NCBI GenBank assembly: GCA_963779225.1
Contig: CAVZWW010000003.1
Location: forward strand, 1,984,001-2,048,000
DNA: 64,000 nucleotides
Source of the DNA: CAVPCZ01 sp963779225
GTDB taxonomy: Bacteria; Bacteroidota; Ignavibacteria; UBA10030; UBA6906
Direction of reading: 5' to 3'
Below the pieces are notes generated by a model, which was given only the letters and a program-made list of their open reading frames with translations, made no database searches and was not told where the DNA came from. Made by a program: the position numbers and the translations under genes. Shown here piece after piece: positions 42,810 to 52,315 of this stretch (position 1 is the stretch's first letter; every line of letters starts with the position of its first letter).

Positions 42810-45218
42810 ATGCGCTTTTCTCGGATTGTAGCATTCGTCCTTATCGCCGCGCTACACTTGGGGTCCGCGAACGCACAGACTGCACGGCTTCAGGTCATTC
42901 ACAACGCAGCCGATCCCGCCGCAGATTCCGTTGATATCTATTTGAACGGGTCGCTCCTGCTCAACAATTTCAAATTCCGTGAAGCTACTCCATTCATCGA
43001 TGCTCCAGCAGGGACTCCCATCAATATCGGCGTGGCCCCTGCCAGCAGCAGTTCTGCAGCTGATACCATCAAGAATTTCCAGGTTACCCTCGCCAGTGGC
43101 CAGAAGTACATCGCCATTGCCAATGGCGTGCTGAACACGCATAGCTTCACCGCCAATCCCGATGGACGGTCGATCGGTTTCACCTTGCTGGTCAAATCCG
43201 CAGCCAAAGAAAGCGGAGCGGGTGGGAACGTAGAGTTCGTAGGACTTCACGGTGCAACAGATGCTCCGGCGGTGGACATCGTTGCCCGGGGTGTTGCCAC
43301 GCTCGTGAACAATGCCATGTACGGCGATATCACGGGGTACATCGCGGTCCCGCCGGCGAAGTATACACTCGACGTGAAGGACAGCACAGGGACGACACGC
43401 GTTGCGACATTTGAGGCCGATCTGTCGGGTCTTGCCAACGGTGCGGCTGTCGTGTTTGCCTCAGGTTTCCTCACGCCATCGGCAAATCAGAACGGCAAGG
43501 CGTTCGGGCTCTACGCAGCCCTGGCCAACGGTACCGTCGTGGCGTTCCCGGCAGTTACCACCGCGCGCCTCCAGGTGATCCACAACGCAGCCGATCCTGC
43601 GGCGGATTCAGTGGACATTTATCTCGGCTCAACGAAGCTTCTGGATAACTTCAAGTTCCGTGCAGCTACCCCATTCATCGATGCGCCGGCAGGACAGCAG
43701 ATAGTGGTCGGTGTGGCCCCTGCGACGAGTTCCAGTGTGAATGACACGCTGGTCGGTTTCCGGCTGACTCTGACCCCTGGTGAGAAGTATGTGGCGATTG
43801 CCAGCGGTGTTTTGAATCCCGGATCGTTCGCGGCAAATCCAAACGGCCGCTCCACAGCTTTCAAACTGTTGATTCAGACACCGTCGAAAGAATCGGCCAC
43901 AGGCGGTAACGTCGAGTTTGTGGGTGTTCACGGTGCAACGGATGCTCCGGCAGTGGACATCGTTGCCCGGGGTGTTGCCACGCTCGTGAACAATGCCATG
44001 TACGGCGATATCACGGGGTACATCGCGGTCCCGCCGGCGAAGTACACACTCGACGTGAAGGACAGCACAGGGACGACACGCGTTGCGACATTTGAGGCCG
44101 ATCTGTCGGGTCTTGCCAACGGTGCGGCTGTCGTGTTTGCCTCAGGTTTCCTCACGCCATCGGCAAATCAGAACGGCAAGGCGTTCGGGCTCTACGCAGC
44201 CCTGGCCAACGGCACCGTCGTGGCGTTCCCGGCAGTTACCACCGCGCGCCTCCAGGTGATCCACAACGCAGCCGATCCTGCGGCTGCAACGGTCGATGTC
44301 TATCTTGACGGTGTAAAGCTGCTTGATAACTTTGGCTTCCGCAAGGCCACGGCGTTTATCGATGCACCTGCGGGCGCGCCTATCAATATCGGCGTCGCGG
44401 GTGGCACCAGTGCCTCGGCCGCGGATACCATCAAGAACTTCCGCTTGACGCTGACACCTGGAGAAACCTACATCGCCATCGCGAATGGTGTCCTCGATAC
44501 TGCCAGCTTTGCGCCTAATCCCAACGGCAGAAACAGGGCCTTCACGCTCTTCCTGCAGGCGCTTGGTCGCGAGAAAGCGGTGGACACCACGAAGGTGGAG
44601 ATTTTCGCGGTGCATGGTGCCACGGATGCCCCCATCGTTGATGTTGTCGCCCGCAGCGTTGCCACGCTCGTCAACAATGCAGGATACGGCGACGTAACAG
44701 GGTACCTCGGCGTTCCTCCGGCAAGTTATACGCTGGATGTCAAAGACAGCAGCGGCACAGTAATCGTTGCCAGTTTCGGTGCTGACCTCAGTGGTCTCCG
44801 GAAAGGCACCGCGGCGGTGTTCGCGTCGGGTTTTCTGACACCGGCGACGAACCAGAACGGTCCTGCATTCGGACTGTTTGCGGCTCTCGCTAATGGCACA
44901 GTGGTAACTTTTGGGGCGGTCACGAGCGTTGCCCAGCAGTCAACGACCACCCCGCTCACGTATGATCTCTCACAGAACTATCCGAATCCGTTCAATCCGT
45001 CGACGCAAATTGCCTTCTCCGTGCCGGTAGAAGGGTTTGCGAAGCTGGTCGTGTACAATGGCCTCGGCCAGGAAATCGCAGTTCTGGCGAATGGCTCCTT
45101 CAGCCCGGGGACATACCGTGTGGCATTCAATGCTGAAGGGCTTCCCTCAGGGTCGTATTTCTACAGGGTAGAATCCGGTAGCTATACGGCAACCCGGAAA
45201 ATGCTTCTTCTGAAATAG
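42810..45218 (+). CDS. Triple DUF4397 domain protein with T9SS sorting domain
   Basis: An 802-aa secreted or surface protein. Signal peptide MRFSRIVAFVLIAALHLGS is followed by three DUF4397 modules of about 227 residues, each opening with TARLQVIHNAADPAA and containing ATDAP and AGYG/AMYGDVTGYL-like segments. The C-terminal domain starts at LSQNYPNPFNPSTQIAFSVP and ends SGSYFYRVESGSYTATRKMLLLK, a type A sorting domain that directs export through the type IX system and then removal. The second halves of modules 1 and 2 are identical in protein sequence. A strong GGAGG precedes the ATG. DUF4397 function is unknown; surface adhesion or carbohydrate contact is only a guess. Confidence 0.9.
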   Translation: MRFSRIVAFVLIAALHLGSANAQTARLQVIHNAADPAADSVDIYLNGSLLLNNFKFREATPFIDAPAGTPINIGVAPASSSSAADTIKNFQVTLASGQKYIAIANGVLNTHSFTANPDGRSIGFTLLVKSAAKESGAGGNVEFVGLHGATDAPAVDIVARGVATLVNNAMYGDITGYIAVPPAKYTLDVKDSTGTTRVATFEADLSGLANGAAVVFASGFLTPSANQNGKAFGLYAALANGTVVAFPAVTTARLQVIHNAADPAADSVDIYLGSTKLLDNFKFRAATPFIDAPAGQQIVVGVAPATSSSVNDTLVGFRLTLTPGEKYVAIASGVLNPGSFAANPNGRSTAFKLLIQTPSKESATGGNVEFVGVHGATDAPAVDIVARGVATLVNNAMYGDITGYIAVPPAKYTLDVKDSTGTTRVATFEADLSGLANGAAVVFASGFLTPSANQNGKAFGLYAALANGTVVAFPAVTTARLQVIHNAADPAAATVDVYLDGVKLLDNFGFRKATAFIDAPAGAPINIGVAGGTSASAADTIKNFRLTLTPGETYIAIANGVLDTASFAPNPNGRNRAFTLFLQALGREKAVDTTKVEIFAVHGATDAPIVDVVARSVATLVNNAGYGDVTGYLGVPPASYTLDVKDSSGTVIVASFGADLSGLRKGTAAVFASGFLTPATNQNGPAFGLFAALANGTVVTFGAVTSVAQQSTTTPLTYDLSQNYPNPFNPSTQIAFSVPVEGFAKLVVYNGLGQEIAVLANGSFSPGTYRVAFNAEGLPSGSYFYRVESGSYTATRKMLLLK
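43251..43603 (+). repeat. Copy 1 of a 353-bp nearly identical direct repeat
   Basis: This segment recurs at 43932-44284, offset by 681 bp (227 codons). I count four mismatches in 353 positions, all synonymous (Thr, Ala, Tyr, Gly codons). Confidence 0.9.
43932..44284 (+). repeat. Copy 2 of the 353-bp direct repeat
   Basis: Partner of 43251-43603. The surrounding parts of the two modules differ much more, so the identity is local. Confidence 0.9.
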
Positions 45219-45273
45219 TCACGTCAGGACCCGGAAGCTCCCGGGCTATTGACACGAAGAGAGCATGCGCAAT

Positions 45274-45331
45274 CCCCCCGGCATCAAGCGGCGTCGGCAT
45301 TTGACGCCGCTTGATCGGCCGGGGGTTGCAT
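45274..45331 (+). terminator. Long-stem terminator after the DUF4397 gene
   Basis: Perfect 13-bp stem ATCAAGCGGCGTC (45283-45295) and GACGCCGCTTGAT (45303-45315), extended outward by CCCCCCGGC / GCCGGGGG with a two-base bulge, then TTGCATTTTCC. Confidence 0.8.
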
Positions 45332-45355
45332 TTTCCTACCGCTATCCTTCTTTGC

Positions 45356-45384
45356 TTGACTTTGATGTGTGCGCAATGTAGTAT
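45356..45384 (+). promoter_or_regulatory. Predicted promoter of the GT-C protein gene
   Basis: TTGACT at 45356-45361, a 17-base spacer and TAGTAT at 45379-45384. The ATG is 80 bases further on. Confidence 0.5.
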
Positions 45385-45463
45385 TGTCAAATTATGCGCG
45401 ACTGTCCCGTCGTGCCATACAGGCATCTCGGGACCTCGTCGGCTCAGCAGGTGAATAGTCGGC

Positions 45464-47041
45464 ATGAATAGGAAGTCACTAAGAAGTGTGGCTGTTGCCG
45501 GAGCACTGATGCTCTCAGGCATGCTCTTCTTTATGCCTGTCGCGTTCTCCGTCATGAACCCGTACGATGAAGGGATTATTCTCTGCGGCGCAATGCGCGT
45601 CTTCCGAGGTGAACTTCCGTACCAATCCTTCTGGTCATGCTATGCACCGGGACAGTTTTATGCGCTGGCCGGCCTGTTCTCCGTTTTTGGAGAATCTGCA
45701 CCGGTATTGAGAGTGTTTGACGTCTTTGTGCGTAGTTCGATTGCTGCTTGCTGTTTCATCCTGGTGCGTCCCTTCTTATCATTTGCCCTTTCGCTCATCT
45801 GTTACCTGGCGATCTCCATCTGGTTATTGACTTTTGCAATTCCCGGCGCTCCGGTATATCCCGCCACCCTGTTTTCCCTTTTGTCGTTGATGTTTGTGAT
45901 ACGGAGGGAAGAAATGAAGTCGTTGGTGCCGACAGCGGTCGGTGGGCTTTTTGCGGGAATCGCTACGTTGTTCAGGCACGACATGGGGTTGCTTATGGTG
46001 TCGGGAATGACCGCAGTGTTGATTCTGTTTGCTTTCCGTTCAATTTCATATTCGGGTATGAAGCCTCGGCGCTATGCTGAGGCATTAGTCTTTGCTCTGT
46101 TTGCAGCAATACCCGTTGTAATCGGTCTTGGTTACCTGACCTACCATGCCGGTTTGGCCACGGTGTTCGATCAGCTTGTGGTTTTCCCCCTCATGACATT
46201 TGCTGACTACAGGGCTCTCCCATATCCGGAGCTCATGTCAGCCCTGCCCGGGAAGACCGTGTACTACGTCCGCCGTTACCTGATTTACCGGACATCCTTT
46301 TTTGTCCTCCCGATTGGCATAGCCGCAGGAGTTGTGTTCAGCGTGTTTCTCTCCGTTGGTCGTCGGGAGCTGCAGAGTAAAGACAGACTCATCATACTTC
46401 TGTCTGTTGTCGGGATGGCATTTGTCCCTCAGCTCCTGGTCCGCTCTGACTTTGGCCACCTCTTTCCGATGGCGGTGTTTTCGATTATGCTGATGTATCT
46501 CGTTTTCACCGCTCGCGCTCGACGATTCCGGATTCTGGCTCTCTTTGTTCTTATCCTCTGTACGGTCTACCTGTTTCTTCCTTACAGAGACTACGGATTG
46601 CGAATCTCCGGAAAAATGTCGCCAGTTTCATCAGATCTTGAAGAAATGGTCACGATTCTGGAAAAGAGAGCCCGCACCGGTGCAATCTATGTAGGGGTCG
46701 AGAACCACGATAGACTGTCTTTCAACGAACCGGCGATCTACTTCTTGACCGGGGGCCGGTTCGGTACGAGGTATCATGAACTCCATCCGGGGGTTGTAAC
46801 GACCAGGCAGGTTCAAGAAGAAATCATCAGGGATCTGGTGACCAACGAGGTGAACACGGTGGTTCTTTCAAAGGGTTTCAGGGAGGAGCCAAACAATTCG
46901 CAATACGATCACCGGGTCGATCTGCTGGATCGCTATATTTCGAACTCCTACACAAAAGTGGCGGACCTCAGCAAATACAGTCTGTGGGAAAGTCCCAGGG
47001 CCGCCGGCGGAGTAAGTGCGGCGGGCGGGGTAATTCGCTGA
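45464..47041 (+). CDS. GT-C fold membrane glycosyltransferase-like protein
   Basis: A 525-aa protein with about 11 membrane spans and a soluble C-terminal domain of about 130 residues. NPYDEGIILCGAMRVFRGE near residue 30 places an acidic DE at the first periplasmic loop, as in lipid-linked-sugar transferases of the PMT/ArnT superfamily, followed by WSCYAPGQFYALA. The C-terminal RTGAIYVGVENHDRL and PAIYFLTGGRFGTRYHELHPG are common in this superfamily. Base composition is more AT-rich than upstream genes. The donor would be a polyprenyl-phosphate sugar; acceptor unknown. Confidence 0.78.
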   Translation: MNRKSLRSVAVAGALMLSGMLFFMPVAFSVMNPYDEGIILCGAMRVFRGELPYQSFWSCYAPGQFYALAGLFSVFGESAPVLRVFDVFVRSSIAACCFILVRPFLSFALSLICYLAISIWLLTFAIPGAPVYPATLFSLLSLMFVIRREEMKSLVPTAVGGLFAGIATLFRHDMGLLMVSGMTAVLILFAFRSISYSGMKPRRYAEALVFALFAAIPVVIGLGYLTYHAGLATVFDQLVVFPLMTFADYRALPYPELMSALPGKTVYYVRRYLIYRTSFFVLPIGIAAGVVFSVFLSVGRRELQSKDRLIILLSVVGMAFVPQLLVRSDFGHLFPMAVFSIMLMYLVFTARARRFRILALFVLILCTVYLFLPYRDYGLRISGKMSPVSSDLEEMVTILEKRARTGAIYVGVENHDRLSFNEPAIYFLTGGRFGTRYHELHPGVVTTRQVQEEIIRDLVTNEVNTVVLSKGFREEPNNSQYDHRVDLLDRYISNSYTKVADLSKYSLWESPRAAGGVSAAGGVIR

Positions 47042-47220
47042 CCTGGCGCTGTGATTGTATCCATTTCCGTATGCGATTTGCACCTCTTGATCCTGCATTA
47101 GACCAGAATCCAGATCGAACATTTCCTGAACAACGTTTTCGTTGGATTGGCGATTGGTCCAAAAGAGGATTAGATTACAAAGATTCCACTCACAGGGCCC
47201 CATAACGGAAAACAGACATT

Positions 47221-48612
47221 ATGACGAACCTCGGCTTCCTCAGCATCCTCCCCCCTCTGATTGCCCTGGGGCTTGCCCTCTGGAAGAAAAAGATCATCCC
47301 GGCTCTGCTGATCGGTGGACTGGCCGCCTCGCTGTTGTTGTCAAAGGCGGGCTTTCTGGTAGACTATCTCGACCGGGCGATCCGGGTCACCGGGGATCGC
47401 GGGAACCTGCAGTTGATACTGTTCGGCGTTCTGGTAGGCGGATTGATCAAGCTCATGGAGACGTCGGGCGGGTTCAGAGGGATGATCAGGCTACTGGAAT
47501 CCTTGAACATCCGCACCAGGAAACCGGTATTCATCCTTACCTGGGCCATCGGCCTCCTTATGATTCTGGAGAATTACTCCAATATCATGGTCAATGGAAC
47601 CACCGTCGGAAGTCTGTACGACAGGATCGGAATCCCGAGGGCCAAACTGGCCTACTTTCTTCATAGCATCAGTATCAACTGGGTGGCAATCATCGTGTTT
47701 AACAGCTGGGGGGCGTTCTACATGACGTTGCTGGCCGGACAGGGAATCGCAGATCCCTTCCGTGTTGTCATAAGCTCCATGATCTTCAATTTCTACTGCA
47801 TCGCAAGCTTGATCATGGTTGCCCTGACGATGATCTTCGACTGGAACCTCGGGGCGATGAGGAAATACGGTGCAGCCGTTATGCAACCATCAGCAGACGA
47901 TGGGCGGTCGGCAGCGGGAAGTGGCGATGATCCTGTCACTTCTCCCCCGTCACCCGTCACCAGCCTGCTCGTCATCGTTCCTGTTTTTGTCCTGGTTGCG
48001 ACCATGCTGATCTCTCTGTCAGTGACCGGTGAAGGGTCGATGCTCAAGGGTGACGGGACCGCTTCAGTATTCTATGCAGCACTAGCGGCCATTGCGATCC
48101 TGGCTCTGATGGTGCAGTTCAGACCAAAAGCTGAGCGGCCCTCGGTCGAAAAATCGGTCTACTCAGGAATCGGTGATTTTGTGGAAGTGGGGATCCTTCT
48201 CGCTCTGGCTCTCACGCTCGGCAGTCTCTGCAAGGAGATGGGAACCGGTGTGTACATCGCCGGTCTGGCGTCGGGCAATGTTCCGACTTTTTTGATGCCG
48301 CTGATTTTCTTCTTTGTAAGCTGTCTGATCTCTTTTGCAACCGGCACCTCGTATGGAACATTCAGCATTATGGTTCCACTGGCTGTTCCTGTTGCTCAGG
48401 CCATGAATATCCCTCTGCCGCTGATGTTTGCAGCGTGCATTTCTGGCGGTGTGTTCGGGGACAACACCTCGCCGTTCTCCGATACTTCTGTCATAACCGC
48501 CATTTCAGCAAAAACCGGTGTGGTTGAACACGTAGAAACACAATTGCCCTATGCACTGGTTTCTGCAAGCTTCGCCGGAGTCATGTTTGTTGTGGCCGGT
48601 TTGTTGCTCTAA
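47221..48612 (+). CDS. Na+/H+ antiporter NhaC-type family transporter
   Basis: A 463-aa inner membrane transporter with about 11 spans. The C-terminal core CISGGVFGDNTSPFSDTSVI and the earlier FATGTSYGTFSIMVPLAVPV are hallmarks of the NhaC-like family, which includes Na+/H+ antiporters and solute/Na+ exchangers. A hydrophilic loop rich in Ser/Pro/Asp (residues about 222-243) splits the protein. It opens a cluster of sugar- or amino-acid-modifying enzymes on the same strand, so uptake or exchange of their substrate is a reasonable inference. A weak promoter candidate lies in 47140-47180. Confidence 0.85.
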   Translation: MTNLGFLSILPPLIALGLALWKKKIIPALLIGGLAASLLLSKAGFLVDYLDRAIRVTGDRGNLQLILFGVLVGGLIKLMETSGGFRGMIRLLESLNIRTRKPVFILTWAIGLLMILENYSNIMVNGTTVGSLYDRIGIPRAKLAYFLHSISINWVAIIVFNSWGAFYMTLLAGQGIADPFRVVISSMIFNFYCIASLIMVALTMIFDWNLGAMRKYGAAVMQPSADDGRSAAGSGDDPVTSPPSPVTSLLVIVPVFVLVATMLISLSVTGEGSMLKGDGTASVFYAALAAIAILALMVQFRPKAERPSVEKSVYSGIGDFVEVGILLALALTLGSLCKEMGTGVYIAGLASGNVPTFLMPLIFFFVSCLISFATGTSYGTFSIMVPLAVPVAQAMNIPLPLMFAACISGGVFGDNTSPFSDTSVITAISAKTGVVEHVETQLPYALVSASFAGVMFVVAGLLL

Positions 48613-48650
48613 TTGTCCGTTCCGAGAAAGCGGTCTTGAAGGAAAATATT

Positions 48651-49676
48651 ATGAAACACATGCCGGACAAGTTTGAATCGGTTAGCCAGCTTGAAGAATT
48701 TATGGCGACCCCCTCAGAAAGTCTTATTGAGTATGTTAAGGGTCTGGCGGGGGATATCATGATCATTGGTGCCGGCGGCAAAATCGGTCCGACCATGGCG
48801 ATCATGGCCGGAAGGGCGGCAGAAAAGGCCGGTGCGAAGAAGAACGTCTATGCCGTAGATGTCCAGCCGCTGAAATTGCTTGAGGGGAAGGGAATTGCAG
48901 CTCTGCAGTGCGATTTGCTGGACCGCAAGGCGGTAGGCCAGCTTCCTCAAGTGGAAAACGTTGTGTTCATGGCAGGCAGGAAGTTCGGTTCGAGCGGGAG
49001 CGAATGGCTTACCTGGGCGATTAATGTCATGGTTCCTCACAACGTGGCAGAGGTCTTTAGGAACTCAAAGATAGCGGTGTTTTCAACAGGCTGTGTGTAT
49101 CCGGTGGTCGAGGTTACTACCGGAGGCTCGGTTGAAACGGATGCACCATGTCCGATTGGTGAATATGCAATCAGTTGTCTCGGAAGAGAAAGAATATTTG
49201 ACTATTATGCCGCCGAAAAGGGCACAAGAGTAGTGCAGATTCGGCTGAATTATGCCCTTGAAATGAGATACGGAGTGCTGGTTGATATTGCGGCGAAAGT
49301 CTTTAACGATGCACCGGTTGATGTAACAACAGGTTTCTTGAATGGGATCTGGCAGGGGGATTGTTGTGATCAGGTCTTGAGGAGTTTTGAATGTGCAACA
49401 AGTCCAAGTTCAATCCTGAATATAACAGGACCGGAATTGTTGTCGGTGAGATGGATTGCAAACAGATTCGGTCAGCTTTTCGGCAAGCAGGCCAGAATAA
49501 CAGGCCTTGAGAACGGTAGGGCGTACCTTAACAATGCCGCAAAGGCGAATGCTCTCTTTGGAAATCCATCAGTGCCTATTGGCAAGATCATCGAATGGAT
49601 TGCCGACTGGATTCAAAGAGGTGGTGAAAATATAGGGAAGCCCACGCATTTTGAAACTCAGGATGGCAGGTATTGA
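48651..49676 (+). CDS. NAD-dependent epimerase/dehydratase-like SDR protein
   Basis: A 341-aa extended SDR-like protein. The nucleotide site is IMIIGAGGKIGPTMA near residues 36-50 and acidic VDVQPL near 72 suggests NAD. The usual YxxxK catalytic pair is changed: the segment reads EYAISCLGRERIFDYY, with Cys where Lys is expected. Ser/Thr and Tyr (STGCVYPV) are kept. It may be an atypical SDR with a different mechanism or a binding protein. The ATG at 48651 has AAGGA seven bases upstream; TTG 48636 is less likely. First enzyme gene after the transporter. Confidence 0.82.
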   Translation: MKHMPDKFESVSQLEEFMATPSESLIEYVKGLAGDIMIIGAGGKIGPTMAIMAGRAAEKAGAKKNVYAVDVQPLKLLEGKGIAALQCDLLDRKAVGQLPQVENVVFMAGRKFGSSGSEWLTWAINVMVPHNVAEVFRNSKIAVFSTGCVYPVVEVTTGGSVETDAPCPIGEYAISCLGRERIFDYYAAEKGTRVVQIRLNYALEMRYGVLVDIAAKVFNDAPVDVTTGFLNGIWQGDCCDQVLRSFECATSPSSILNITGPELLSVRWIANRFGQLFGKQARITGLENGRAYLNNAAKANALFGNPSVPIGKIIEWIADWIQRGGENIGKPTHFETQDGRY

Positions 49677-49711
49677 AGTGAACCCGCTTTGGTAGCACAG
49701 GAGAGAACCAG

Positions 49712-50803
49712 GTGAATACTGAAACGCTTAGAGTTGCCATCATCGGTCTGGGCCATCTGCATCCGAGGGGATATATGACGTTGTTTCAAAATAACGCTAA
49801 AACCGAGGTCGTCGCAGCGTGTGATGAAGATCAAAACTTGGTGAATGGCTTTTGCGGGGATTTTGGCATGAGAGGTTATACCGATTTGGATCTCCTTCTT
49901 GATCGTGAAAAGATTGATGTCGCCGCTATTTTCCTGCCTCATTGTGATTGTGCCGCCGCGGCGATCAAATGTGCCGACAAAGGAATTCATCTGCTGGTTG
50001 AAAAACCGATCGCGAGAACCGTAGACGAAGTCAGGGCCGTTGCTGAGGCAGTGGAGAGAAATAATGTCAAGATCACTACGGGCTATTGCTGGCGGTATCA
50101 CCCGGTTGTCAGGGCCATGAAAGAATCCATAGAGCAGGGAGCGATTGGCAGTATAGTCACTGTCGAAGCGAGATTGGCCGCAGGCAGAGTGGACAGGTAT
50201 ATCAAGGGCAATGCAAAATGGATGCTCGAAAAGGCCAAGTCCGGCGGAGGGCCAATGTACAATTTGGGAGTCCACTGGATTGATTTGCTGTGTTACCTGC
50301 TCAAGGACAGTATTGAAGAGGTCTGTGCGGTGAATGCCAAAACATCAGACGATTATGACGTTGAAGATACCTCGGTTGCAATGCTGAAGTTTGGCAAAGG
50401 CGCTCTCGGAGTCCTGTCAACCAGCTATATCGTGCCGGATTGCTTTCCGAACGGCAGAGACCTGTATATCGGCATCAAAGGGACAAAGGGAGTGTTAAGC
50501 TATGCCCCGAAGTATGAAGGCGAACAGGGTTCCAGCAGCGCAGGCCAGACGGATATTCTGGAACTCTACAGCGATAGTGAAAAACTGACCGGCTCACCCG
50601 CAAGGAAGTTCCTGTTCAATCTGGAGAGGGTTAGCGGTTATTCTGGTTACATGGGAAAGGCGTATGTGGACGGGTTTGTAGAATCCATATTCGAAGACAG
50701 GGAACCTTTCATCACTGTGAGCCAGGCGATAGACGTCTTGAATGTTGTTGATGCGATCTACAAATCAGACCAGAGCAGAGGTTGGGTGAAGGTAGGGAAA
50801 TAG
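49712..50803 (+). CDS. Gfo/Idh/MocA family oxidoreductase (first)
   Basis: A 363-aa NAD(P)-dependent dehydrogenase, typically acting on sugars, inositols or their acids. Rossmann start RVAIIGLGHLHPRGYM near residues 6-20, the LLVEKPIARTVDEV motif near 91-104 with the catalytic Lys, and NLGVHWIDLLCYLL near 188 in the C-terminal domain. The start is GTG, preceded by AGGAG. It lies between the SDR gene and the aminotransferase gene, so a keto-intermediate made here could be the aminotransferase substrate. Confidence 0.9.
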   Translation: MNTETLRVAIIGLGHLHPRGYMTLFQNNAKTEVVAACDEDQNLVNGFCGDFGMRGYTDLDLLLDREKIDVAAIFLPHCDCAAAAIKCADKGIHLLVEKPIARTVDEVRAVAEAVERNNVKITTGYCWRYHPVVRAMKESIEQGAIGSIVTVEARLAAGRVDRYIKGNAKWMLEKAKSGGGPMYNLGVHWIDLLCYLLKDSIEEVCAVNAKTSDDYDVEDTSVAMLKFGKGALGVLSTSYIVPDCFPNGRDLYIGIKGTKGVLSYAPKYEGEQGSSSAGQTDILELYSDSEKLTGSPARKFLFNLERVSGYSGYMGKAYVDGFVESIFEDREPFITVSQAIDVLNVVDAIYKSDQSRGWVKVGK

Positions 50804-50913
50804 AAATGGTGAATGACAGTGACTCCACACGTTGGTGTTGCCGGTTATCGTGCACCGAAAGTGGATGTTGAGACAGTGCGCTGTCAACACAGCAAAGAAG
50901 GGAAATACCACCG

Positions 50914-52230
50914 ATGGGTGACATCAAAATATCGACTCAGATACCGGGCCCGAAGAGCAAAGAGCTTATCAACGAATGGCACAAATATGAAGCGGATGTC
51001 TCCGGTTATCAGGCCCAGATAGTCTGGAAATCCGCAAGAGGTTGTGTGGTGAGTGATGTTGATGGCAATAGCTACCTGGACTGGACATCGGGAGTGCTGG
51101 TAACCAATGTCGGTCATTGCCACCCGCATCTTGTACGTGCGATCAACAATGCATCCCGGGATTTGCTCAACAACTATGAATGTGCTAACACCTATCGCGT
51201 AGAGGCGGCAAAGAAACTTGTGTCAGCCTTGCCGGAACATCTGGATAAATGCTTCTTCTTGAGCAGCGGCTCAGAAGCAATTGAGGGTGCTTTGCGACTC
51301 ATGAAGAGAAAAACCGGCAGATTTGAGATCCTCAGCTTTGAAGGTGGATTCCACGGCAGAACGCCCGGAGCTGCCTCGGTTGGCGGAATGGCCGGGCCAA
51401 AACGCAACTACGGCCCCACGATACCGGGCGTTATCCGGGCGATCTACCCGAATCCGTACAGAGATGAACTGGGTTTGTGTGATGAAAGCTCCGGATTCAG
51501 AAAGTACTTCAATTATCTTGAGCAAGTGATATCGGCAAATTCCACGGGTTCTCTGGCGGGCGTCATCGTGGAGCCCTACCAGGGAGCTGCCGGTTTTATC
51601 TTTCCGCCCGACGGCTGGCTGAAAAGACTTTTTGAGTGGACAAAAGGGAATGGTCTCCTTTTTGCGCTTGATGAAGTCCAGTCTTCCTACGGCAGGACAG
51701 GACAAATGTGGGCAATGCAGCATGAAGACATACAGCCTGATATAGTTGTTCTTGGCAAAGGTATCGGAAGCGGGGTGACTGTTTCCGCGGTATGTTCTAC
51801 GACAGATATATTTTCTTGCCTGAAGAAGGGCGAAATGAGCAGCACGTACGGTGGAAATCCAATTGCCAATGCTGCGGTGGTGGCGGTTCTTGAGATTTTT
51901 GAGAAGGAGAACCTGGTCGAGAATTCATCGCAAATGGGTGAATACATCAAAAAAAGGCTTAACCAAATAGCCGACACCTGTAAGTATCTTGGTGATGTCC
52001 GGGGCCGCGGGCTCGTTCTGGGGATTGAGTTCGTGAAGGACAAACGAACAAAAGAACCCGCTCCTGAACTGATTCGACCCGTCATTGACAGATGTGCAGA
52101 AAGAGGCCTTCTCGTTGGATCGGTCGGAGTGTACGGCAATGTCATAAGAGTTGCTCCGCCTCTGGTGATTACAAAACAGCAGGCCGATGAGAGTCTGGCT
52201 GCTCTGGAAGAAGTGCTTTCACGTCTATAG
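50914..52230 (+). CDS. Class III PLP-dependent aminotransferase
   Basis: A 438-aa aminotransferase of the ornithine/GABA/2,2-dialkylglycine group. The PLP phosphate region is LSSGSEAIEGALRLMKR near residue 113, GGFHGRT follows near 144, the cofactor-binding Asp lies in LFALDEVQSSYGRTG near 250 and the PLP lysine in VLGKGIGSG near 286. The N-terminus PGPKSKELINEW is like GABA-type members. The donor and acceptor cannot be read. It follows the first Gfo/Idh/MocA gene after 110 bases and precedes the second. Confidence 0.9.
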   Translation: MGDIKISTQIPGPKSKELINEWHKYEADVSGYQAQIVWKSARGCVVSDVDGNSYLDWTSGVLVTNVGHCHPHLVRAINNASRDLLNNYECANTYRVEAAKKLVSALPEHLDKCFFLSSGSEAIEGALRLMKRKTGRFEILSFEGGFHGRTPGAASVGGMAGPKRNYGPTIPGVIRAIYPNPYRDELGLCDESSGFRKYFNYLEQVISANSTGSLAGVIVEPYQGAAGFIFPPDGWLKRLFEWTKGNGLLFALDEVQSSYGRTGQMWAMQHEDIQPDIVVLGKGIGSGVTVSAVCSTTDIFSCLKKGEMSSTYGGNPIANAAVVAVLEIFEKENLVENSSQMGEYIKKRLNQIADTCKYLGDVRGRGLVLGIEFVKDKRTKEPAPELIRPVIDRCAERGLLVGSVGVYGNVIRVAPPLVITKQQADESLAALEEVLSRL

Positions 52231-52315
52231 TTTTCCGTGTGGCATTGACAGATACTTTGATACAAGGCAATCCACAGATCTGGCTGTACCCAACATGGTG
52301 ATTGGAGAGTCTTTC

